Positions 1-5,665 of a stretch of 8,733 nt of DNA are shown piece after piece. The notes under the pieces were generated by a model. The model saw nothing but the letters and a program-made list of their open reading frames with translations, had not been told where the DNA came from and did no database searches. The position numbers and the translations under genes are program-made. Source of the DNA: DATNBT01 sp964579765. GTDB lineage: Bacteria > Acidobacteriota > Vicinamibacteria > Vicinamibacterales > CAVVIG01. The stretch lies in the NCBI GenBank assembly GCA_964579765.1, contig CAZOIK010000018.1, positions 1 through 8,733 on the forward strand, read 5' to 3'. Within the stretch, counting starts at the first letter, position 1. Every line of letters starts with the position of its first letter.

Positions 1-626
1 TGAATCGCCGACATCAGCACGACGTTCACCAGACGGACGACCGGCGCGGCTTCGCCTTCCTTGGCGAGCGCCTCCGCGCTGCTCTCCTGGAGCTCCTCGA
101 GCACCTCGACGGCGTCGGTGCCCTCGAGCGCCGGCATCTCCTCGAGACCCTTGGTGGCCATCTCGAGTGCGCTCATGCCCGCCGCGCCCTTCGCGCCGCC
201 TTTCGTCGGGTAGTACTTCTGAACCGCCTCGATGATCGCGATCTCGGAGGCGACGACCGGCTCGACGTTGTAGCCGGTCATGAACTTGATGTCGTCCATC
301 GCGAAGACGTTGGTGGGATCCGTCATCGCGATCGTCAAGGACGCGCCCGAACGGCTCAGCGGGATGATTTGGTACTTCTGCGCGGTCTCGGCCGGCACGA
401 GCTTGACGACGGCCGGGTCGATTTGAAACTGCGCCAGGTTGATCGAGGGGACGCCGTACTGCTTGCTGAGAAGCGCCGTGATCTCCTCGTCCTTGACGAA
501 CCCCATCTTGACGAGGTTGTAGCCGAGCTTCCCGCCGTTGGCCTTCTGGGCGGCCAACGCCTGTTGAAGCTGATCCGGAGTAATGCGCTTCTCCTTCAGG
601 AGGAGTTCGCCAATGCGGACGGCCAT
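1..626 (-). CDS. pilB: Type IV pilus assembly ATPase PilB, N-terminal part (cut by window edge)
   Basis: This is the N-terminal 208 residues of a GspE/PilB-type secretion ATPase, the cytoplasmic motor that drives type IV pilus extension. It begins MAVRIGELLLKEKRITP. Two tandem MshEN-type repeats are visible: residues 4-27 (R-I-G at the start, Q27 at the end) and 33-56 (K-L-G at the start, Q56 at the end). In characterised MshEN domains such repeats bind cyclic di-GMP. The rest of the N-domain follows (residues 57-140, including LTIAMTDPTN at 97-106), then a Gly/Lys and Glu-rich linker (141-195). Last comes PVVRLVNVVLMSAI (195-208), which in this family marks the entry to the ATPase core. Walker A, Walker B and the zinc motif lie beyond the left edge. 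The ATG is fixed by an in-frame TAG four codons upstream. No clear Shine-Dalgarno precedes it, consistent with the very short predicted leader. GspE of a type II system is the alternative; the N-domain pattern favours PilB. Confidence 0.9.
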   Translation of the reverse strand, partial: MAVRIGELLLKEKRITPDQLQQALAAQKANGGKLGYNLVKMGFVKDEEITALLSKQYGVPSINLAQFQIDPAVVKLVPAETAQKYQIIPLSRSGASLTIAMTDPTNVFAMDDIKFMTGYNVEPVVASEIAIIEAVQKYYPTKGGAKGAAGMSALEMATKGLEEMPALEGTDAVEVLEELQESSAEALAKEGEAAPVVRLVNVVLMSAI

Positions 627-641
627 GTAGTCGAGCTGCTA

Positions 642-669
642 ATTATCCAGTACTGACAATAACTGTCAA
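642..669 (-). promoter_or_regulatory. Sigma70-like promoter of pilB
   Basis: On the minus strand there is a perfect -35 hexamer TTGACA (669-664), a 16-base spacer and a -10 hexamer GATAAT (647-642, five of six consensus positions). Transcription would start near 635, giving a leader of roughly ten bases before the pilB ATG at 626. The site lies in the 51-base gap after the barrel gene, so pilB can be expressed independently of the genes upstream. The hexamers are seen in the sequence; activity is inferred. Confidence 0.6.
654..668. repeat. Inverted repeat TGACA-N5-TGTCA overlapping the pilB -35 box
   Basis: A perfect 5-base inverted repeat (TGACA at 654-658, TGTCA at 664-668, spacer 659-663) covers most of the -35 hexamer and the adjacent spacer of the putative pilB promoter. 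The position would suit an operator for a dimeric regulator. Arms this short can arise by chance, so an operator role is only a suggestion. Confidence 0.35.
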
Positions 670-672
670 AAT

Positions 673-689
673 GTGACCTAAAACGTCAC
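673..689. repeat. Inverted repeat GTGAC-N7-GTCAC across the end of the barrel gene
   Basis: Perfect 5-base arms (673-677 and 685-689) flank a 7-base spacer that contains the stop codon of the barrel-protein gene (678-680). The repeat lies just upstream of the pilB -35 box. It has no U-tract and the stem is short, so it is not a convincing terminator. It could be a second regulator half-site pair upstream of the promoter, or chance. Confidence 0.3.
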
Positions 690-1589
690 TCTTAGCCCGA
701 AAGTCCAACGATCACGCGCAGAGTCCTCGCCGCGTGTCAGCGCGCCATCGAGGTTCAGATGCTGAACCGGCGCGAGCGTCACGCCGACCGCGCCAAACGA
801 TCCGCCGCCGCCCACCGTATTCGCCCCCACTCCCCCGCGCAGGCCGAGCCGCTGCCCGAACCACCACGCTTCCACGCCGCCCGCGACCTCGCGTTCGTCA
901 CGGCCTTCCGTCACGGCACTCGTGAGGTCCGCGTCGAACGACAGCGTCAGCCGCTCGAACGGCCCGCGCCGATCGAGGACGACGGCGGCTCCCGCGCGCG
1001 CCCGGCGCGTCAGATCGAACGCGCTCGCTCCGGACACGAACGTCGGCTCGGTGATGTCGCGCACGGCCACGCCGACGCGAAGGACACCGGCGGCCGCCAT
1101 GATCCCGGCGTCGAGATCCGGATGCGTCGCGCTCAGCGCGTTCACAAGCTTCAGCGTCGTCGCGACGACCAGATGCGACGTCAGCGACTGCCCCACCGTC
1201 ACGCCAAACTGACTCACACTCGCATCGACGAAAGGCAGACCACTACCTGCAGCCCCGTTATCTTGTCGGTCGGAGGCCTGCAACGCTGTAGAGCCTGATG
1301 GCTGTATTTGGCTGATTTTGAGGCGGTAATAGCTCACGCCGAGCGACGGAAACCCGAGCGCCACGCCCCGGCCGCCCCCCTCGGTGGCCTCGGCCGAGAG
1401 ATCGACCAGGTGCATGCCGCCTGCGAGGCCTGCGGGGTTCCACCAGGTCGCGCTCGCATCGTCGGCGACGGCGACAAATGCGCCCGCCATGCCCTGCGCG
1501 CGGACGCCGACGTCGTCGAAACGCTGCGCGCGCGCGAGCGCCGGCCAGGCGAGCAGCGCGCACACCAAGACTGGAAAGGTTCTGCCCAT
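678..1589 (-). CDS. Outer-membrane beta-barrel protein, FadL/PorV-like (UPF0164/OMPP1 type)
   Basis: This is a 303-residue exported protein. A signal peptide is clear: Arg3, a hydrophobic stretch at 5-19, and a likely cleavage after ALARA at residue 21. The mature N-terminus carries GMAGAFVAVADDASATWWNP (residues 33-52), the conserved opening of FadL/OMPP1, PorV and related barrel proteins, whose usual form is a Gly-rich strand followed by DDASA-x-x-x-NPAG. Alternating hydrophobic strands fill the rest, and the chain ends RVTF with a C-terminal Phe, as is usual for substrates of the BAM complex. FadL proteins are normally over 400 residues; at 303 this one is shorter and nearer to PorV/TraF-like barrels. 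Hydrophobic-ligand uptake or a secretion-related role are both possible, and the substrate cannot be read from sequence. An AAGG lies 10 bases before the ATG. The gene starts 38 bases after the pdaD stop, so co-transcription with pdaD is likely. Confidence 0.75.
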   Translation of the reverse strand: MGRTFPVLVCALLAWPALARAQRFDDVGVRAQGMAGAFVAVADDASATWWNPAGLAGGMHLVDLSAEATEGGGRGVALGFPSLGVSYYRLKISQIQPSGSTALQASDRQDNGAAGSGLPFVDASVSQFGVTVGQSLTSHLVVATTLKLVNALSATHPDLDAGIMAAAGVLRVGVAVRDITEPTFVSGASAFDLTRRARAGAAVVLDRRGPFERLTLSFDADLTSAVTEGRDEREVAGGVEAWWFGQRLGLRGGVGANTVGGGGSFGAVGVTLAPVQHLNLDGALTRGEDSARDRWTFGLRVTF

Positions 1590-1627
1590 AGCGGCATTAC
1601 CTTAGTGGTGTTCGGTTGTTTTGGGAA

Positions 1628-2179
1628 CTAACCGACGAGCACGGCGGCCGCCACCACCGTCGTCCAGAGGCCTTTCTTGTCGCCGACCGCCGTCTGCGTG
1701 ACGTTCTGCGTGCGGACGATCTGGTTGGAGAGCTGATAGACCTCTTTCTTTTCGTCCCAGCTCTTGTCGGGATCGAACTCGAGGCCAAGCGTCGTCGCGA
1801 GCATCTCGGCGGCGAGTTCTTCGGCGTAGTCGCCGGCGATGTCCTCGCTCTCGCCGAAGCTGTGGTGCTCTGAAAGGTACCCGTAGAGGTCGCGATTGCG
1901 CGGGATGGCCACGCCGACAGTCGCCGCAATCAGCCGGTGCGGCTCGCGCGTCGCCGCTTCGGACATGACGACGAACGTGACCTGCCCCGGCTCGAGGCGC
2001 TTGGCGCCCTGGGCGCGCGAGAGAATCCGGCAGCCCGGCGGAAAGATGCTCGAGACGCGGACGAGATTGCAGGCGGCGATGCCAGCCGAGCGCAACGCCA
2101 GCTCGAAAGACGTCAGCTTCTCGCGGTGCTTGCCGACACCTTTCGTGAAGAACATCTCCTTGGGCACGAATCCGACCAC
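1628..2179 (-). CDS. pdaD: Pyruvoyl-dependent arginine decarboxylase proenzyme
   Basis: The 183-residue product belongs to the PvlArgDC family, which converts L-arginine to agmatine and CO2, the entry to polyamine synthesis or an acid-resistance cycle in the cytoplasm. Recognisable family segments are the MFFTKGVGKHREKLTSFELA region (9-28), NLVRVSSIFPPGC (38-50), LYGYLSEHHSFGE, DYAEELAAEMLATTLG and GLWTTVVAAAVLV near the C-terminus. Self-cleavage in this family occurs between two adjacent serines, here Ser43-Ser44, and Ser44 becomes the pyruvoyl group. The GTG at 2179 is chosen because AAGGAG (2191-2186) sits exactly 6 bases upstream. The open frame extends up to 2416 but would then run into the divergent Yip1 gene. 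ATG at residue 9 is possible but has AAGGAG directly abutting it. The length fits bacterial and chlamydial members of the family. The barrel gene follows after 38 bases. Confidence 0.92.
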   Translation of the reverse strand: MVGFVPKEMFFTKGVGKHREKLTSFELALRSAGIAACNLVRVSSIFPPGCRILSRAQGAKRLEPGQVTFVVMSEAATREPHRLIAATVGVAIPRNRDLYGYLSEHHSFGESEDIAGDYAEELAAEMLATTLGLEFDPDKSWDEKKEVYQLSNQIVRTQNVTQTAVGDKKGLWTTVVAAAVLVG

Positions 2180-2185
2180 GTCACG

Positions 2186-2191
2186 CTCCTT
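2186..2191 (-). promoter_or_regulatory. Ribosome binding site that sets the pdaD GTG start
   Basis: AAGGAG on the minus strand with a 6-base spacer to GTG (2179-2177). This strong match decides in favour of the GTG start over both the longer frame and the internal ATG eight codons later. Confidence 0.75.
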
Positions 2192-2211
2192 GCTGGATCG
2201 AGGGAACCAGC

Positions 2212-2239
2212 ATGGTAACACCAACTTAGCGGCTGTCAA
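2212..2239 (-). promoter_or_regulatory. Putative promoter of pdaD
   Basis: On the minus strand a perfect TTGACA (2239-2234) is followed after 16 bases by TACCAT (2217-2212; four of six -10 positions). Transcription would begin near 2205, about 25 bases before the GTG start, leaving room for the Shine-Dalgarno. The spacing equals that of the pilB promoter. Confidence 0.5.
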
Positions 2240-2252
2240 GGAACACGTGAGG

Positions 2253-2258
2253 CATAAT
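2253..2258 (+). promoter_or_regulatory. Possible -10 box for the Yip1/export operon
   Basis: CATAAT matches five of six -10 positions and lies about 64 bases before the Yip1 ATG in the divergent intergenic region. No good -35 is seen at 16-18 bases upstream, so the promoter is weak, activator-dependent or not real. Confidence 0.25.
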
Positions 2259-2267
2259 GGACTCATT

Positions 2268-2291
2268 CCGTTCCAGAGGGGAACAGAACGG
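2268..2291. repeat. Nested inverted repeats in the Yip1 leader region
   Basis: GTTCC (2270-2274) pairs with GGAAC (2280-2284) across 5 bases. CCGTTC (2268-2273) pairs alternatively with GAACGG (2286-2291) across 12 bases. The two pairings exclude each other. They lie between the possible -10 and the start codon, so they may be an operator or a leader hairpin. No terminator-like T run follows. Confidence 0.3.
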
Positions 2292-2321
2292 CCCGCTCGC
2301 GCGTCTATCTGAGGGACCAAT

Positions 2322-3053
2322 ATGACAGACACAGCGCCTGTTGGCGGCACAGCGGACGCCCCGCCGACGGGGCTCGTCGCCCGCATTCTCGGCGTGTTCT
2401 TCTCGCCGCGAGCCACCTACGCGTCGGTGGCCGCCCGCCCCCGATGGTTCGGCGTCCTGGCCTGCACCTCCCTGGTGATTGCCGGCGGCTATTTCGTGTT
2501 CCTCTCGACGGACGTGGGCAAGCAGGCGGCCTTCGACCAGCAGACGCAGGTGATCGAGTCGTTCGGCATCAAGCTGAACGACGCCGCGTACGAGCGGATG
2601 CAGGACGGCATCGACCGCGCACGGTACACGACGGCGGCGGGCCAGCTTATCGGCATTCCCCTCGTGTCGGCCGTCATCGCCGGTCTGCTTCTGGGGATCT
2701 TCAATGCCCTGCTCGGGGGGGACGCCAGCTACAAGCAGGTGTTCGCCATCCTCGCGCACTCGAGCGTCATCGGCGCGCTGCAGAACGTCTTCGCGATCCC
2801 GCTCGACTACGTACGGGAGACGCTCTCGAGCCCGACCAGCCTGCTGGTGTTCCTGCCGTTCATCGACAACGGCAGCTTTCTGGGCCGCCTGCTGGGGGCC
2901 ATCGACCTGTTTCAGATCTGGGCGATGGTGTCGCTGGCGATCGGGCTCGGCGTGCTCTACAAGCGGCGCACGACGCCCATCGCCGTCTCGCTGTTCGTCG
3001 TTTATTTCGTGATTGTCGCAGCGGTTGCGGCTGTTCGCACCGCGTTGTCGTAG
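2322..3053 (+). CDS. Yip1-family integral membrane protein
   Basis: The product is a 243-residue polytopic membrane protein. After a polar N-terminus it has the Yip1-domain opening RILGVFFSPRATYASVAARP (21-40), a short amphipathic entry before the first membrane span. Predicted spans are about 43-61, 108-131, 139-159, 193-213 and 219-239, with a polar loop at 62-107. The start is supported by GAGGG (2311-2315) with a 6-base spacer to ATG. Bacterial Yip1-domain proteins have no firm biochemical role; the eukaryotic namesakes act in membrane trafficking, which should not be transferred here. The adaptor gene begins 16 bases after the stop, so this gene is likely the first of the export operon and may aid assembly or the membrane environment of the exporter. 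That link rests only on position. Confidence 0.8.
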   Translation: MTDTAPVGGTADAPPTGLVARILGVFFSPRATYASVAARPRWFGVLACTSLVIAGGYFVFLSTDVGKQAAFDQQTQVIESFGIKLNDAAYERMQDGIDRARYTTAAGQLIGIPLVSAVIAGLLLGIFNALLGGDASYKQVFAILAHSSVIGALQNVFAIPLDYVRETLSSPTSLLVFLPFIDNGSFLGRLLGAIDLFQIWAMVSLAIGLGVLYKRRTTPIAVSLFVVYFVIVAAVAAVRTALS

Positions 3054-3069
3054 GCGCAACGGAGCATCG

Positions 3070-4431
3070 ATGTCCCGGAAAAACGTCCTGATCACACTGG
3101 CGGTCGTGCTCGTCGGCGCGGCCGTCGTCGGCGCGAACCTCTACTTCCGGCGCGACACGGGCGTCGCCGTCACCACCGAGACCATCCGCGCGCGCGACCT
3201 CGAGGCCGTCGTGTCGGCATCCGGCAAGATTCAACCCAAGCGGTCGGTGAACATCAGCTCCGACGAGGTCGGCCGCGTCACCAACCTGATGGTGAACGAA
3301 GGCGATCGCGTCAAGCAGGGGCAGTTCCTGCTGCAGATCGACCCCAAGCCGCTGCAGGCGCGCGTCGATCAGGAAGTGGCCTCGCTCAAGGCCAACGAGA
3401 TCTCGCTGGCGCAGATGCAGCAGTCGGTCGAAACGGCCAAGGCGCAGCTCGAGCTGCTGCGCCAGACGCTCAAGCGCCAGCAGGATCTGTGGAAGCAGCA
3501 GCTCACGCCGCGCGCGACGCTCGACCAGGCCGCCAACGACGTCAAGGTGGCCGAGTCGTCGCTCGCCGAGCGCCAGAAGACCGCCGACGCGCAGGTCAGC
3601 CGCATCGCGCAGGAGCGCGCGAACCTCGAGAGCGCGCAGTACGATCTGAGCCGCGTGCGCATCACGTCGCCGATTGACGGCATCGTCACCAAACGCACCA
3701 TCGAGGAAGGCGAGATGGTCGTCGTCGGCACGATGAACAACGCCGGCACGGTGCTCATGACGCTCGCCGACATGTCCATCATCCAGGCGGAAGTCGAAGT
3801 TGACGAGACCAACATCCCGAACGTGAAGCTGGGGCAGCCGGCGAAGATCACGATCGACGCGATTCCCGACCGGACCTTCAAGGGCCACGTCACCGAGATC
3901 GGCAACAGCCCGCTCCAGTCCACGACGGCGGGCACGACCGGCACGCAGGCGACGACCTTCAAAGTGGAAGTGATGCTCGACGAGCAGGTGCCGGACGTGC
4001 GTCCCGGGTTCACGTGCACGGCGGACATCACGACGGCCACGCGGGAGAACGTCACGGCGGTGCCGATCCCGTCGGTCGCCGTCCGCGAGCTCACCTACGA
4101 CGCGAACAACCAGATCGTGCGCGAGCCGAAGGACAAGCGCCGGCGCCGGAGCCTGACGGGCAACACGAACGTCGAACCGGTGGCGTCCGCCGCGGAACTC
4201 AAGCCCGGCCAGACGCGCAAGGAAACCGAAGGCGTGTTCGCCATCCGCGCCGGCAGCAAGACCGTGGAGTTCGTGCCGGTCAAGATCGGCATCGCCGGCG
4301 ACAAGTATTTCGAGGTGCTGTCGGGCCTCAAGCCGGGCGACCAGGTCGTCACCGGGCCCTACAACTCGGTCCGCAACATCGCCGACGGCGATCCGGTCAG
4401 GATCGACAACAAACAGACGCAGACGCAGTGA
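3070..4431 (+). CDS. MacA/HlyD-type periplasmic adaptor (membrane fusion) protein
   Basis: The product is a 453-residue adaptor anchored by one N-terminal span (residues 6-25) with the rest in the periplasm. It has a first lipoyl half (about 61-95, with VNEGDRVKQGQFLLQID at 75-91), a long Gln/Ala/Leu-rich coiled-coil hairpin (about 96-195), and a second lipoyl half beginning RITSPIDGIVTKRTIEEGE (197-215). A beta-barrel domain (about 236-325, with VDETNIPNVKLGQPAKI) and a membrane-proximal domain (326 to the end, with LKPGDQVVTGPYNSV at 420-434) follow. This order is that of MacA-like adaptors serving MacB-type ABC exporters. An insertion at 340-388, including KDKRRRR, splits the membrane-proximal domain. 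The ATG at 3070 is chosen for its GGAG 5 bases upstream and the hydrophobic anchor right after it; an upstream extension in the same frame would overlap the Yip1 gene. The stop overlaps the next start (GTGA). Substrate unknown. Confidence 0.88.
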   Translation: MSRKNVLITLAVVLVGAAVVGANLYFRRDTGVAVTTETIRARDLEAVVSASGKIQPKRSVNISSDEVGRVTNLMVNEGDRVKQGQFLLQIDPKPLQARVDQEVASLKANEISLAQMQQSVETAKAQLELLRQTLKRQQDLWKQQLTPRATLDQAANDVKVAESSLAERQKTADAQVSRIAQERANLESAQYDLSRVRITSPIDGIVTKRTIEEGEMVVVGTMNNAGTVLMTLADMSIIQAEVEVDETNIPNVKLGQPAKITIDAIPDRTFKGHVTEIGNSPLQSTTAGTTGTQATTFKVEVMLDEQVPDVRPGFTCTADITTATRENVTAVPIPSVAVRELTYDANNQIVREPKDKRRRRSLTGNTNVEPVASAAELKPGQTRKETEGVFAIRAGSKTVEFVPVKIGIAGDKYFEVLSGLKPGDQVVTGPYNSVRNIADGDPVRIDNKQTQTQ

Positions 4432-5657
4432 ACCAGTTCTTCGAATCCGCGAAGATCGCGCTCGCCGCCATCTGGGCGGCGAAGCTGCGCTCGTTCATGA
4501 CGGTGCTCGGCAACATCGTCGCCGTGACGTCGATCATCGCGGTCGTGTCGCTCATCCAGGGCCTGAACGCGTCGGTCAAGCAGGCGATCCTCAACCAGGC
4601 CGGCGCCGACTCGTTCAGCATCCAGCGGTATCCCATCACCCGCAGCGACGAGGAATTCGACAAGGTCCGTTCGAACCCGGTCATCACGCTCGGCGACCTG
4701 CGCGCCATCCGCCGCTACGACCCGCAGACGATCGAGGCCGTGATGGCCGACAACACGGCCAACGCGCGGATCACGTACCGCGACAAGTCGATCGACAACA
4801 TGCAGATCAGGGGCGTGACGGCCGGCTACACGAACTTCTCGATGTTCGACGCCGAGCGCGGACGCCTGATGAACCAGACCGAGGTGGACAGCGCGCGCCC
4901 CGTCACCGTGCTCGGCTGGCAGACGGCCGATCGCCTGTTCAGCGACAACATCGACCCGATCGACAAGGTCATCCAGATCGACGGCATCCACTTCCGCGTC
5001 GTCGGGGTGAGCGCCAAGCGCGGCTCGCTGCTGGGCCAGTCGCAGGACCAGTTCGCCGTCATCCCGCTCGGCCAGTTCATGAGCATGTTCGGATCGCGGC
5101 GTTCGCTCGAGCTGATGGTGAAGCCGCGCGACCTCACGCAGATTTCGGAGGTCATGGACGAAGCCACGGTCGCCCTGCGCAGCGCGCGCCGCCTCAAGCC
5201 GCGCCAGCCGGACAACTTCGGGCTGTTCACGTCCGACACGATCCTCGGCATCTACCGCTCGGCCACAAACGGCATCTTCGCCGTCCTGCTCGGAGTCGTC
5301 GGCCTCTCGCTGGTCGTCGGCGGCATCGTGATCATGAACATCATGCTGATGGTGGTGAGCGAGCGCACGCGCGAGATCGGCCTGCGGAAGGCGCTGGGCG
5401 CGCGCCGCGCGGACATCATGTCGCAGATGCTGACCGAGTCGGTGGTGCTGTCGATCTTCGGCGGGGTCGTCGGCACGCTGTTCGGCGTCACCATCGCGCT
5501 CGTCATCTCCAAGGCCACGCCGATTCCCGCGGCGGTCGAGGCCTGGTCGGTCGCGCTCGGCATCGGCATCACGGCGCTCGTCGGCCTCTTCTTCGGGCTG
5601 TACCCCGCGTCGCGCGCGGCCCGCCTCGATCCCATCGAAGCGCTGAGGCGCGAGTAG
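4428..5657 (+). CDS. MacB/FtsX-type ABC transporter permease (first of two)
   Basis: The product is a 409-residue inner-membrane permease with the MacB architecture minus any ATPase domain. It has an N-terminal span (about 22-44), a large periplasmic domain (45-280), then three spans (about 282-309, 337-360, 370-392). The cytoplasmic coupling motif SERTREIGLRKALGARR (311-327) and the C-terminal LDPIEALRRE are hallmarks of the FtsX/MacB permease family. The GTG start overlaps the adaptor stop by four bases (GTGA), and no Shine-Dalgarno is visible, so translation is probably coupled to the adaptor. The open frame extends far upstream inside the adaptor gene but reads as non-family sequence there. 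There is no nucleotide-binding domain, so it needs a separate ATPase. It pairs naturally with the adjacent permease as a heterodimer. Confidence 0.88.
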   Translation: MNQFFESAKIALAAIWAAKLRSFMTVLGNIVAVTSIIAVVSLIQGLNASVKQAILNQAGADSFSIQRYPITRSDEEFDKVRSNPVITLGDLRAIRRYDPQTIEAVMADNTANARITYRDKSIDNMQIRGVTAGYTNFSMFDAERGRLMNQTEVDSARPVTVLGWQTADRLFSDNIDPIDKVIQIDGIHFRVVGVSAKRGSLLGQSQDQFAVIPLGQFMSMFGSRRSLELMVKPRDLTQISEVMDEATVALRSARRLKPRQPDNFGLFTSDTILGIYRSATNGIFAVLLGVVGLSLVVGGIVIMNIMLMVVSERTREIGLRKALGARRADIMSQMLTESVVLSIFGGVVGTLFGVTIALVISKATPIPAAVEAWSVALGIGITALVGLFFGLYPASRAARLDPIEALRRE

Positions 5658-5665
5658 AGACGCCG

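Noticed and set aside
759..1298. Plus-strand open frame opposite the barrel gene
   Set aside because: It is Arg-rich with no domain, whereas the minus strand has a signal peptide, the DDASA...NPAG motif and a terminal Phe.
2180..2416. Longer pdaD frame starting at 2416
   Set aside because: It overlaps the divergent Yip1 gene and its leader, adds no family sequence, and a strong AAGGAG sets the GTG at 2179.
2226..3095. Long minus-strand open frame opposite the Yip1 gene
   Set aside because: Its product is Arg/Asp/His-rich, typical of an antisense frame in high-GC DNA. The plus strand has a membrane protein with family motifs and a ribosome binding site.
4014..4427. Upstream extension of the first permease frame inside the adaptor gene
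   Set aside because: The translated extension is Arg/Gly-rich low-complexity shadow sequence, while the MacA frame there is clearly coding. The family N-terminus begins at the GTG at 4428.
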